Made by a program: the position numbers and the translations under genes
The notes under the pieces: generated by a model
What the model was told of the DNA's origin: nothing
Seen by the model: only the letters and a program-made list of their open reading frames with translations
The model's database searches: none
Assembly (NCBI GenBank): GCA_021158245.1
Contig: JAGGVB010000186.1
Coordinates: 1 to 33,120, forward strand
Reading direction: 5' to 3'
Length of the DNA stretch: 33,120 bases
From: a bacterium
GTDB taxonomy: Bacteria; Zhuqueibacterota; QNDG01
In this document: in pieces, positions 8,885-16,852 of the stretch
Numbering within the stretch: position 1 is the stretch's first letter
Layout of the letters: each line of letters starts with the position of its first letter

Positions 8885-9295
8885 ATGGGAGATGTAAACG
8901 GGATGGGAAAAAGAGTTTTACTTGTTGATGATAATAAAGCCCTTGTTGAAACATTGAAAGAGAGTCTCGAGGAGAGAGGATTTAAATGTGATTGTGCATT
9001 TAATGCCAAAGAGGGTTTTGCAGTTTTTATAAATAAAAGCCCTGATATTATTATTACTGATGACATCATGGAAGATATATCAGCAGGATTCCGTCTGGTC
9101 AAAGATATAAGAACCGAAGAGGAAAAAAGTGATAGTGCAAAAGTACCGATACTTATGCTTTCAGCCTTAAAAAATGTTACAGATCTTGATTTTAAAGAGC
9201 GTGTCGGGACTCCTGTTCTTCAGGTAAACGATATGCTCTATAAGCCGGTAAATCCGGATAAGGTTATTTCTGCAATTAATAACTTGCTTAAATAA
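8885..9295 (+). CDS. Single-domain (CheY-like) response regulator
   Basis: 136-aa receiver domain with no output domain. The acidic pair is D15/D16 (LLVDDN), the predicted phosphoacceptor is D59 (ITDDIMED), the Ser/Thr position is S93 (LMLSAL), and the invariant lysine is K120 (YKPV). The usual Pro after the phosphoacceptor loop is replaced, giving DIMEDISAGF. It begins one base after the ackA stop, so co-expression with acetate kinase is likely. An in-frame ATG at 8903 (MGKRVLLVDD) is an equally natural start. No histidine kinase is encoded in the window, so its partner and output are unknown. Confidence 0.85.
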   Translation: MGDVNGMGKRVLLVDDNKALVETLKESLEERGFKCDCAFNAKEGFAVFINKSPDIIITDDIMEDISAGFRLVKDIRTEEEKSDSAKVPILMLSALKNVTDLDFKERVGTPVLQVNDMLYKPVNPDKVISAINNLLK

Positions 9296-9426
9296 AATTA
9301 ATGTTTTAGATTAGGACAATTGAGGATAGAAAAACAATCTTTCCTGTTCAGTTCAGGGAGATCATTTAGGTGTTTTAGAAAAAATATCCCCAAAATTAAT
9401 AAATTCAATCTCAAGGAGGCTTTAAA

Positions 9427-10881
9427 ATGGCAAAGATTGACATGTCAATATCAAATATTGATTCGCTGTTCCCTTCTGGTTTTACACAGGAGCAGATAGC
9501 AAAGGGGAAAACAGTATTTTTAAAAGAACTTTCTTTACGTGCGCATAAGTTTTACGGCGGCAAAATGATGACTATACCAAAAGCAGGTATTTTCGGATTT
9601 AACTGGTTTAATGTCTGGTACACACCTGGCGTATCAAAAGTATCAACAATAATTCGTGATGACAATGATATGTCGTTCCCTCTGTCAAACAGAAGTAATT
9701 TTGTTGCAGTGGTTTCTGATTCCACACGTGTATTGGGTGATGGTAATTGTACACCTCCGGGAGGGCTTGGAGTAATGGAGGGCAAGGCCTATTTGATGAA
9801 GTATCTTGGCAGTGTTGATGGCGTAGCTTTATGTGTGGATAGTTGCAATGGTAAAGGCGAGCATGATCCACAAAAAATTATTGATTTTGTAAAAATGTTA
9901 CAGCCAAGTTTTGGTGCTGTTAACCTTGAAGACATTTCACAGCCTAATTGCTACAAAGTTCTGGATACTTTAAGGGAAGAGTGCAATATTCCGGTATGGC
10001 ATGATGACGCTCAGGGAACAGGATGTGTTACTCTTGCAGGCCTTATCAATGCTCTTAGAATAGTTAAAAAAGATATTGGTAAGGCAAGGATCGTATTTTA
10101 TGGCGCCGGAGCTGCAAATACAACGATTGCACGTTTGATTATTGCGGCGGGGGGTAATCCTCAAAACATGATTTTGTTTGATTCAAAAGGGTCGCTTCAT
10201 AAAGGCAGATCAGATATTGAAGCTGATAAACGTTTCTACAGAAAATGGGAGTTGTGTCAGAGGACAAATCCTGATAAAATAACAACTATTCTTGAGGCTG
10301 TCAAAGGAGCTGACGTCTTAATTGCAGTGAGCAGGCCGGGTCCTGATGTTGTTAAAAAAGAATGGATTAAAAATATGGGGGACAAGCCTATTGTTTTTGC
10401 ATGTGCCAATCCTGTGCCGGAAATTTATCCTTATGCTGCAAAAGAAGCCGGCGCATATATAGTAGCAACAGGCAGGGGCGATTTTCCCAATCAGGTTAAT
10501 AATTCCCTGGGATTTCCCGGAATACTCAAAGGTGCATTAACCGTGAGAGCAAAAAAAATAACGGACAACATGGCAATTGCTGCAGCTTATGCAATTGCTA
10601 ACTTTGCAGAGAAAAAAGGCCTCAGCCCAGATTATATAATGCCTACAATGGATGAGACCGAAGTATTTGCTCACGAAGCTGCGGATGTTGCAATGCAGGC
10701 TATTAAGGACGGTGTTGCACGTATTGGTATGGACAGGGAAACTGTGTTTAATAATACACTTAAGGACATACAGGAAACAAGAGCAATGATTGATATGCTG
10801 ATGAAAGAAAAGTTCATTAAGACCCCGGATATATCAATGCTTGAGGAAGCTCTTAACACAGCAATTGATGCTGTTAAGTAA
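9427..10881 (+). CDS. NAD(P)-dependent malic enzyme
   Basis: Oxidative decarboxylation of malate to pyruvate with CO2, producing NAD(P)H. 484 aa. Recognisable blocks are the malic N-terminal domain (NWFNVWYTPGVSKV, GGLGVMEGKAYL), metal/substrate residues around VNLEDISQPNCY and WHDDAQGTG, the Rossmann loop FYGAGAAN in the C-terminal domain, and NPVPEIYP and TGRGDFPNQVNN near the active site. The start has a strong AAGGAGG site. It is a monocistronic gene closed by the strongest terminator in the window. Coenzyme preference cannot be read with confidence. Confidence 0.93.
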   Translation: MAKIDMSISNIDSLFPSGFTQEQIAKGKTVFLKELSLRAHKFYGGKMMTIPKAGIFGFNWFNVWYTPGVSKVSTIIRDDNDMSFPLSNRSNFVAVVSDSTRVLGDGNCTPPGGLGVMEGKAYLMKYLGSVDGVALCVDSCNGKGEHDPQKIIDFVKMLQPSFGAVNLEDISQPNCYKVLDTLREECNIPVWHDDAQGTGCVTLAGLINALRIVKKDIGKARIVFYGAGAANTTIARLIIAAGGNPQNMILFDSKGSLHKGRSDIEADKRFYRKWELCQRTNPDKITTILEAVKGADVLIAVSRPGPDVVKKEWIKNMGDKPIVFACANPVPEIYPYAAKEAGAYIVATGRGDFPNQVNNSLGFPGILKGALTVRAKKITDNMAIAAAYAIANFAEKKGLSPDYIMPTMDETEVFAHEAADVAMQAIKDGVARIGMDRETVFNNTLKDIQETRAMIDMLMKEKFIKTPDISMLEEALNTAIDAVK

Positions 10882-10920
10882 AGAGATCGATAATATTATT
10901 TATATAGATATTTGTGCATT

Positions 10921-10957
10921 ATAAAAGAGGCGCTTATTAAAAAAGCGCCTCTTTTAT
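10921..10957 (+). terminator. Strong intrinsic terminator after malic enzyme
   Basis: Perfect 15-bp inverted repeat (ATAAAAGAGGCGCTT / AAGCGCCTCTTTTAT) with a 7-base loop. The GC-rich core and flanking A and T tracts would let it work in both directions. Confidence 0.9.
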
Positions 10958-10978
10958 AAAAGTCAATGCTTTACAAGG

Positions 10979-11007
10979 TTGATTTCATCGTAGAGATATA
11001 GTATATT
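10979..11007 (+). promoter_or_regulatory. Sigma70-type promoter giving a near-leaderless transcript
   Basis: TTGATT (10979-10984), 17-base spacer, TATATT (11002-11007). The expected start point near 11014 lies only a few bases before the ATG at 11018, and no Shine-Dalgarno sequence is present, so the mRNA may be nearly leaderless. Confidence 0.6.
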
Positions 11008-11017
11008 ATACCACAAA

Positions 11018-11887
11018 ATGAAGAAACGATTACAAAATATTATACTGAATTTCAAGAATAAGATAAAACCTGTTCAGGTGTATGCTCTTGTCGGAAGGTC
11101 AGGTACAGGAAAGAGTTTTCGTGCACGGCTTGTTGCAGAAGAGTATGGTATTGAACTTATTTTTGATGACGGGCTGCTCATTCGTGATCAGGTTATTATT
11201 GCAGGAAAATCTGCAAAGAGAGAAAAAAACAGATTTAAGGCTGTTAAACGTGCAATACTGACAGATCCGGAACATGCGGAAGAGATCAGAACTGCGCTTC
11301 GTGCGCAAGACATACATTCAATTCTGCTACTCGGTACTTCAGAGAAAATGATAGCCCGAATTACTGAAAAACTTGACCTTCCTTACCCCGATAAAATAAT
11401 TTATATTGATGATATTGCAACTCAGGAAGAGATTGCGACTGCAACTGAGAGCAGAAAGCAAAGAGGGCATCATGTAATACCGGTTCCTACAATTGAACTT
11501 GAAAATGATTCCCATAAAATTATTGATTCTGTTAAAATATTTCTCAATTCACATAAAATTTTATTCTGGAAGAAAAAAGTTGTTGAGAAGACTATTGTAC
11601 AGCCTAAGTTCAGCACAAAAGGCAGATTGAGTATTTCAGAAACGGCTCTCTCGCAGATGGTAATGCACTGTATTGATGAATTTAATGATAATTTTAAGAT
11701 AAAAAAAATCAGGATAAAACGCTATCCTGCTGATTTTAGAATTGACCTGTCAATTTCCGTCCCATTCGGGACTTCTGTGCCTTCTGTTCTTCCAAAGCTG
11801 CAGCGGTATATTGTAACCAGCATACAAAAGTACAGCGGTATTACAATAGAAAATCTGCATATTACAATTGAAGAATTTCAAAGTTAA
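11018..11887 (+). CDS. P-loop ATPase fused to an Asp23/Gls24-like domain
   Basis: 289-aa protein with two parts. Residues ~18-185 form a P-loop NTPase-like domain with Walker A GRSGTGKS (26-33) and an IIYIDDI strand (~127-133) that could be the Walker B. Residues ~192-289 resemble the Asp23/Gls24 (DUF322) fold: KGRLSISETALSQMV, then beta strands ending in ENLHITIEEF. Asp23 proteins in Firmicutes associate with the envelope and stress responses; the role of this fused form is unknown. There is no signal peptide or membrane segment, so it is probably cytoplasmic. It is followed nine bases later by a PP-loop thiolase-like gene and probably shares its transcript. The second-domain assignment rests on pattern recognition only. 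Confidence 0.7.
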   Translation: MKKRLQNIILNFKNKIKPVQVYALVGRSGTGKSFRARLVAEEYGIELIFDDGLLIRDQVIIAGKSAKREKNRFKAVKRAILTDPEHAEEIRTALRAQDIHSILLLGTSEKMIARITEKLDLPYPDKIIYIDDIATQEEIATATESRKQRGHHVIPVPTIELENDSHKIIDSVKIFLNSHKILFWKKKVVEKTIVQPKFSTKGRLSISETALSQMVMHCIDEFNDNFKIKKIRIKRYPADFRIDLSISVPFGTSVPSVLPKLQRYIVTSIQKYSGITIENLHITIEEFQS

Positions 11888-11896
11888 AGAAAAACA

Positions 11897-12901
11897 ATGC
11901 AAAAAAGAATTAAGGCAGTAGCATTAATATCCGGCGGGCTGGATAGTATTCTTGCTGCAAAAATAATAAAAGATCAGGGCATAGATGTTCTGGGGCTTTC
12001 TTTTACTTTTAAATTTGATTCTGTAAAACACGGGAGCAGAAAGAACTATCTTGAAAAAGTTGAAAAGGAACTTAATATTCCCATAAAAATAATGGACAGA
12101 TCTCAGCAGTTACTGGATATTGTTAAGAATCCTGTACATGGCTACGGCTCGGAAATGAACCCCTGTATTGACTGCAGGCTTCAAATGCTGTCTATGGCAA
12201 AAGATTATATGGATGAAACAAATTCCGATTTTATTGTAACAGGAGAAGTAGTAGGCCAGCGCCCTATGAGCCAGCAGAAACCTGTAATTTTCCACATTGA
12301 TAAAGTATCAGGATTGAGGGGGTACATTGTAAGGCCGCTTTCTGCAAAACTTTTGCCTGAGACAATTCCCGAACAAAAGGGATGGATTAAAAGAGAAGAG
12401 CTGTACGATTTTCACGGCAGAACAAGAAAACCTCAACTGAGCCTTGCCAGGGAACTCGGCATTGAAAATTTTGAACCCCCTGCAGGCGGGTGCAGCCTTA
12501 CAACACCGGATTTCTCGCGGCGTTTAAAAGCCCTTTTTGAGAAAAGAGACAGACACACAATCACTGTCAATGATCTTCAGCTTCTGCTTTACGGAAGGCA
12601 TTTCTGGCCGAATGAGCACTTGAATGTGATAGTAGGCAGAGACGAAAAAGATAATGAGGCTATTGAGAAATTTAAAGGCATTGATATGTTTCTGTTGTAT
12701 CCTTTTGATATTCCGGGACCTTCTGCTCTTGCGATAGATGTTAAGAATAGAGAAGATCTGAACAGAGCAGCTTCTCTTGTTGCGAGATACACAAATCAGA
12801 GAGAAAGTTCTTCTGTTGAGATAATATATTCAGGAAAAGAAGAGGGAAGGATTTCCGTACTGCCGGCAGGGGAAGATGATGTGGAAGAGTGGCGTGTTTG
12901 A
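11897..12901 (+). CDS. PP-loop ATPase, tRNA thiouridylase-like (MnmA/ThiI-related)
   Basis: 334-aa adenylating enzyme. The ATP-binding PP-loop SGGLDS is at 12-17. Cysteines at 90 and 93 (PCIDC) and 199 (GGCSLT) sit where MnmA-type enzymes hold catalytic cysteines or cluster ligands. The C-terminal ~120 residues (containing NVIVGRDEKDNEAIEKF and YPFDIPGPSALAI) differ from MnmA, so it belongs to a related but distinct family, often annotated as a tRNA thiolation enzyme. The likely role is sulfur insertion into a tRNA uridine, with target position unknown. The ribosome site is weak, and coupling to the gene nine bases upstream is likely. Confidence 0.75.
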   Translation: MQKRIKAVALISGGLDSILAAKIIKDQGIDVLGLSFTFKFDSVKHGSRKNYLEKVEKELNIPIKIMDRSQQLLDIVKNPVHGYGSEMNPCIDCRLQMLSMAKDYMDETNSDFIVTGEVVGQRPMSQQKPVIFHIDKVSGLRGYIVRPLSAKLLPETIPEQKGWIKREELYDFHGRTRKPQLSLARELGIENFEPPAGGCSLTTPDFSRRLKALFEKRDRHTITVNDLQLLLYGRHFWPNEHLNVIVGRDEKDNEAIEKFKGIDMFLLYPFDIPGPSALAIDVKNREDLNRAASLVARYTNQRESSSVEIIYSGKEEGRISVLPAGEDDVEEWRV

Positions 12902-12969
12902 TTTATTGTTCAGGGGAAGGAAGTTATTTTTATAAATTTTAGGGTATGCCTGAATTTAGCTGAAAAGTA

Positions 12970-12998
12970 TTGACTTTATAAAAAATATTAGTTATATT
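12970..12998 (+). promoter_or_regulatory. Strong sigma70-type promoter for ferredoxin
   Basis: TTGACT (12970-12975), 17-base spacer, TATATT (12993-12998). With the terminator at 13248 it defines a single-gene transcript for the small ferredoxin. Confidence 0.75.
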
Positions 12999-13015
12999 TT
13001 TGACCGATTTCATGA

Positions 13016-13216
<201 letters not shown>

Positions 13217-13247
13217 TCCTTAATAGTTCAGCAGCAATTTAAGTATT

Positions 13248-13279
13248 AAGGCAGAGCCCCCAAAGGTTCTGCCTTTTTT
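13248..13279 (+). terminator. Intrinsic terminator after ferredoxin
   Basis: 11-bp stem AAGGCAGAGCC / GGTTCTGCCTT with one G-U pair and a 6-base loop, followed by a run of T. It lies between the ferredoxin gene and thiD. Confidence 0.9.
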
Positions 13280-13293
13280 ATTAAGGCTATATT

Positions 13294-14085
13294 ATGAAAA
13301 AGGTTCTTACAATTGCAGGATCAGATCCCAGCGGCGGAGCCGGAATACAGGCAGACCTTAAGACATTTTCATATTTTGAAGTGTACGGAATGTCTGTAAT
13401 AACTGCTCTTACAGCGCAGAACAGCAGTGAAGTTGACGGAATCTACAATGTTGTTCCGGATTTTGTAAAAATGCAGCTTGATTCAATATTAAAAGGCGCA
13501 GAAATTGATGCTGTTAAAACAGGCATGCTTGCATCCTCTGAAATTGCGGAGACAGTCAGCTTGTGGATTAAAACATCAGATATCCCCTTTGTTGTTGTTG
13601 ATCCGGTTTTTGTTGCTACTTCCGGCAGTACATTGACAGAATCAGAAGCAGTCCGAATCTTTATTGAAAAAATAATCCCTGATTCGACACTGGTTACTCC
13701 AAATATTCCTGAAGCAGAAAAACTTTCAGGGCTTAAGATCAGCACGCCTGAAGACATGAAAAATGCCGCGGAAATTATCAGAAAAATGGGAGCAGGTGCA
13801 GTGCTTGTAAAAGGCGGGCATCTTGAATCCGGGATAACGGATATTTTATTTGACGGTTCGGATTTTACTGCATTCAATTCTGAAAGAATCCGGGCAAAAT
13901 CAACCCACGGAACAGGATGCACACTTTCTGCTGCAATTGCTGCAGGCTTGGCTCTTGGTAATTCATTAAGACAGTCCGTTGAGAATGGAATAGCATATGT
14001 GAAAAATGCTATTGAGATGTCAGTTTCTCTCGGCATGGGGCATTTTGGTTTAAATCATGTCCAGGACAAGGGTAATGACAGATAA
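13294..14085 (+). CDS. thiD: Hydroxymethylpyrimidine/phosphomethylpyrimidine kinase
   Basis: Two-step kinase of thiamine synthesis and salvage, phosphorylating HMP to HMP-P and then HMP-PP. The 263-aa length is typical. Ribokinase-fold signatures: TIAGSDPSGGAGIQADLKTF at the start, VVDPVFVATSG in the middle, and HGTGCTLSAA for the anion hole near the end. It follows a terminator by about 15 bases, so its promoter must overlap the terminator region or it depends on read-through. It overlaps queH by 11 bases. No other thi gene is present. Confidence 0.96.
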   Translation: MKKVLTIAGSDPSGGAGIQADLKTFSYFEVYGMSVITALTAQNSSEVDGIYNVVPDFVKMQLDSILKGAEIDAVKTGMLASSEIAETVSLWIKTSDIPFVVVDPVFVATSGSTLTESEAVRIFIEKIIPDSTLVTPNIPEAEKLSGLKISTPEDMKNAAEIIRKMGAGAVLVKGGHLESGITDILFDGSDFTAFNSERIRAKSTHGTGCTLSAAIAAGLALGNSLRQSVENGIAYVKNAIEMSVSLGMGHFGLNHVQDKGNDR

Positions 14086-14662
14086 TATGCGGAGAAAAAA
14101 TCTTTTACTGCATGTATGCTGTGCGCCGTGTTCAACATATCCTATTACAGTATTGAGGGAAGATTATGATGTTACAGCATATTTTTATAATCCCAATATT
14201 CACCCCAAGAGAGAGTGGAAAATGCGCAGAGATGAACTAACTCGTTTTCTTGAAAGATGGGACATTCCGCTTATAATTGAAGAATATGATGCTGCAAGAT
14301 GGTTCAGGCTCATAAGGGGTTTTGAAGATGAACCCGAGGGCGGCAATCGGTGTGAGATTTGTTTTGACATGCGTCTTAAGAAAACAGCGGAATTTGCTGC
14401 CCGTAGAGGATTTGATATTTTTACTACGACTCTGTCTGTGAGCCCTCACAAAAATGCACAGCTTATAAATAAACTCGGTATGGATGCATCAGGTGAGTTT
14501 GGAGTGGAATTTTATCAAGCTAATTTTAAAAAGAAGAATGGTTTTAAAATCAGCGTGGAAATCAGCAGAAAAGAAGGCTTGTACAGGCAGAATTTTTGCG
14601 GCTGTATTTACAGCCAATGGGAAACTGAGGAGAGAAAAAAGATGCGGGCGAACAATGATTAA
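14075..14662 (+). CDS. queH: Epoxyqueuosine reductase QueH
   Basis: Last step of queuosine biosynthesis, reducing epoxyqueuosine to queuosine in tRNA; QueH (DUF208) is the non-cobalamin alternative to QueG. 195 aa from this start. The family cysteines are present: HVCCAPC (C15, C16, C19) and RCEIC (C93, C96), with a further FCGC near the C-terminus. The start is uncertain: ATG 14075 has AGGA eight bases upstream, ATG 14087 gives a family-like opening, and 14057 is also in frame. It overlaps thiD upstream and the Mth938-domain gene downstream by 8 bases, so all three appear coupled. Confidence 0.9.
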   Translation: MTDNMRRKNLLLHVCCAPCSTYPITVLREDYDVTAYFYNPNIHPKREWKMRRDELTRFLERWDIPLIIEEYDAARWFRLIRGFEDEPEGGNRCEICFDMRLKKTAEFAARRGFDIFTTTLSVSPHKNAQLINKLGMDASGEFGVEFYQANFKKKNGFKISVEISRKEGLYRQNFCGCIYSQWETEERKKMRANND

Positions 14663-14999
14663 TAAATATTCATTTGGGAAAATGGTTGTAAATAATGTGG
14701 AATACAGCAGAGATTTGATCATTACACCGGATTCAATTATTGACAACTGGTGGAGAAAAGAGAGCCACATGTTGTATTTACAGGATATTGAGGAAGCGCT
14801 GAATTTGTCAAAACCTGATGTGCTTGTTGCAGGAACAGGCAAATTCGGGCTTATGAAAATTGATGAAAGTTTAATCAAATTTCTTGACAATAAAAATATA
14901 GAATTTCATGCTCTTCCGAGTGCAAAAGCAGCAAAACTTTTTAACCGGCTTACACAAGATGGTAAGAGAGTGACAGGTGCATTTCATATTACATGCTGA
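14655..14999 (+). CDS. Mth938-domain (DUF498) protein
   Basis: 114-aa protein of the Mth938/NDUFAF3-like family, recognised from YSFGKMVVNNVEYSRDLII, then DNWWRKESHML, the VLVAGTGKFG core and a PSAKAAKLFN helix. Members are small alpha/beta proteins of undefined biochemical role; the mitochondrial relative assists complex I assembly. The ATG overlaps the end of queH by 8 bases (ATGATTAA), and this start matches the family opening. An open reading frame extends upstream to 14484, but that part lies over queH and is not homologous. Whether it helps assemble the complex I-like operon at 17519 is speculation. Confidence 0.8.
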   Translation: MINKYSFGKMVVNNVEYSRDLIITPDSIIDNWWRKESHMLYLQDIEEALNLSKPDVLVAGTGKFGLMKIDESLIKFLDNKNIEFHALPSAKAAKLFNRLTQDGKRVTGAFHITC

Positions 15000-15017
15000 A
15001 TTAATGAGGAGAATCGA

Positions 15018-15326
15018 ATGAAAGCGTCAGAACAGATTGGTTCAATTTTTATCGGATTGTGGCTGATTTTATCCGGGCTTGTTACTATGCTTAAAATCAG
15101 CAACAATACTCTAAACATAGCAATTGCAGTCATGGCTCTTGTTGCCGGAGTTCTGTTTTTAATGAGCAGGTCACATATTAAAGGAAGGCTGGGCACGTTT
15201 TTACTCGGTATATGGCTTATTGGAGCCGGATCAAAACCTGTTGTTGCAGTTCATTTCCCTTTGTATACCGTTATATTCGGCATTCTTGCAATTGCAGCAG
15301 GTGTATTGATCTTAATTGATCAATAG
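15018..15326 (+). CDS. Small membrane protein, four predicted helices
   Basis: 102 aa and almost wholly hydrophobic, with about four membrane segments (~8-25, 33-49, 59-73, 80-99) arranged as two similar hairpins: IGLWLILSGL near the start and LLGIWLIGAG in the second half. That suggests an internal duplication of a two-helix unit. A good ribosome site (TGAGGAG) precedes the ATG. The family is not recognised by name and no catalytic residues are evident. It is followed 10 bases later by another membrane protein, probably co-translated. Confidence 0.65.
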   Translation: MKASEQIGSIFIGLWLILSGLVTMLKISNNTLNIAIAVMALVAGVLFLMSRSHIKGRLGTFLLGIWLIGAGSKPVVAVHFPLYTVIFGILAIAAGVLILIDQ

Positions 15327-15336
15327 GGAGGAATTT

Positions 15337-15732
15337 TTGTCAGTATACAGAAAATATATTCTTTTAACAATTGCTGCTATTGTACCGCTGGGATTCGGCA
15401 CAAAGTTCTATTCCGGGCCGCTTGCAAAGTGGGTAAATATTTATGGCGGGGGGGTCCTTTATGTGATTTTCTGGAGCCTTTTTTTAGCTCTGGTTTTTCC
15501 CCGATTCCGGATATTGTATAATGTAATTTCTGTGTTTACAGTAACCTGCATACTTGAATTCCTGCAGCTTTGGCATCCTCTTATTTTAGAAAAAGTACGT
15601 TCTGTTTTTATTGGAAGAGCACTTATTGGAACAACATTTTCCTTTCTCGATATAATCCACTATTCAGCAGGATCTTTTATCGTTTATGTTTTTCTCTGTA
15701 GTCTTCAAAGTAAACTCAACCCTTCGCATTAA
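15337..15732 (+). CDS. DUF2809/VanZ-like membrane protein
   Basis: 131-aa protein with about four membrane helices. The features GFGTKFYSGPLAKWVNIYGGGVLYV, cut here as two conserved loops, and the ILEFLQLWHP helix resemble the DUF2809 family, which is distantly VanZ-like. The start is taken as TTG at 15337 because AGGGAGG sits five bases upstream; an earlier in-frame TTG at 15316 lies inside the preceding gene and has no ribosome site. Function is unknown. Confidence 0.65.
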   Translation: MSVYRKYILLTIAAIVPLGFGTKFYSGPLAKWVNIYGGGVLYVIFWSLFLALVFPRFRILYNVISVFTVTCILEFLQLWHPLILEKVRSVFIGRALIGTTFSFLDIIHYSAGSFIVYVFLCSLQSKLNPSH

Positions 15733-15835
15733 AAAATCGTATAAAATTATTCTTTATTGCTTCTATGATAAATAAAGATAAAAGCATGCAAAAATAATAT
15801 TATAGCTGTGGTTTATTTTAAAACATGAGGCTGTT

Positions 15836-16729
15836 ATGATATATGAAAATATTTTACAGACAATTGGCAATACTCCGCTTGTAAGTATTAATAATTTAAG
15901 CACTGAAAAAGAAGTTGAGATATTTGCAAAAATTGAAGGTACAAACCCCACAGGAAGCATAAAAGACAGAATTGCATTAAAAATGGTTGAACAGGCAGAA
16001 GCAGACGGATCTCTTATTCACGGAAAAACTATTATTGAACCGACTTCAGGCAACACTGGGATAGGGCTTGCAATGATTGGGGCGGTAAAAGGTTACAATG
16101 TTGAAATAGTAATGAGTGAATCAGTATCAATAGAGAGAATAAAGATGATTCGTGCATTTGGTGCAAAGGTTACATTGACTGAAAAAGAAAAAGGAACAGA
16201 CGGAGCAATATTAAAAGCAAGGGACCTGGTCAGCCGGTTTCCGGGAAAATATTTTATGCCGGACCAATTTTCCAATAAATACAACAAAATTGCTCATTAC
16301 AAGACAACTGCACAGGAAATATGGAAACAGGCAAACGGAAGAATTGATTATTTTGTCTCTGCAATCGGGACATCAGGCACAATAATGGGAGTTGGTAAAG
16401 CTTTAAAGGAAAATAACCCGAAAATAAAAATAGTAGAAGCACATCCGGTAAAAGGCCACTATATTCAGGGATTAAAGAATATGGAAGAGGCTCTTGTTCC
16501 GTCAATTTACGATAAAACTCAAATTGATGAATCTGTACCGGTTAATACTGAAGATGCAATCATAATGGCGAAGAGGATTGTCAGAGAAGAAGGAATCTTT
16601 GCAGGGATGAGCAGCGGTGCAGCTATGTATGCTGCGCTGAAAATAGCGGGAAAAATTAATTTTGGAAGAATTGTAGTTATTTTCCCTGACAGAGGGGAGA
16701 AGTATTTGTCTACGGATCTTTTTAGATAG
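15836..16729 (+). CDS. cysK: Cysteine synthase (O-acetylserine sulfhydrylase)
   Basis: PLP enzyme forming cysteine from O-acetylserine and sulfide. 297 aa. The PLP lysine is K43 in TGSIKDR, the substrate loop is TSGNTGIG, the phosphate-binding loop is GTSGTIMGVG, and a late GMSSGAAMYAAL block is present, all typical of CysK/CysM. CysK versus CysM cannot be settled. GAGG lies six bases upstream of the ATG. The preceding gap (15733-15835) is AT-rich with no clear promoter. It stands alone; rex follows with its own promoter. Confidence 0.92.
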   Translation: MIYENILQTIGNTPLVSINNLSTEKEVEIFAKIEGTNPTGSIKDRIALKMVEQAEADGSLIHGKTIIEPTSGNTGIGLAMIGAVKGYNVEIVMSESVSIERIKMIRAFGAKVTLTEKEKGTDGAILKARDLVSRFPGKYFMPDQFSNKYNKIAHYKTTAQEIWKQANGRIDYFVSAIGTSGTIMGVGKALKENNPKIKIVEAHPVKGHYIQGLKNMEEALVPSIYDKTQIDESVPVNTEDAIIMAKRIVREEGIFAGMSSGAAMYAALKIAGKINFGRIVVIFPDRGEKYLSTDLFR

Positions 16730-16781
16730 ACGTCATTCAAAATAATGGGCAGCCTAAGATAATATATTTTTAAAAAAGTTC

Positions 16782-16810
16782 TTGACTTTCAAGAAAGAAT
16801 GTTTTATAAT
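16782..16810 (+). promoter_or_regulatory. Promoter for rex and probably the Mbx-type operon
   Basis: TTGACT (16782-16787), 17-base spacer, TATAAT (16805-16810), close to consensus. No terminator was seen between rex and the next gene, so this promoter may drive the whole 12-kb operon. Confidence 0.85.
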
Positions 16811-16818
16811 GCATGTGA

Positions 16819-16836
16819 TTGTGATAACAAGCACAA
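16819..16836. promoter_or_regulatory. Probable Rex operator
   Basis: The 18-bp sequence TTGTGATAACAAGCACAA is an imperfect palindrome with outer arms TTGTG / CACAA. It matches the Rex box form TTGTGAANNNNTTCACAA except at three inner positions. It covers the expected transcription start (~16817) just downstream of the -10 box and 17 bases before rex, as expected for autoregulation by steric block. Confidence 0.75.
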
Positions 16837-16852
16837 GTAAGGTGTCAATTTT

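Noticed and set aside
13443-14036. A 197-codon open frame on the minus strand
   Set aside because: It lies wholly inside thiD, which has all its family motifs on the + strand. The minus frame has no recognisable motif or ribosome site.
14484-14654. Upstream extension of the Mth938-domain gene to 14484
   Set aside because: It would overlap most of the end of queH in another frame. The family homology begins at the ATG at 14655.
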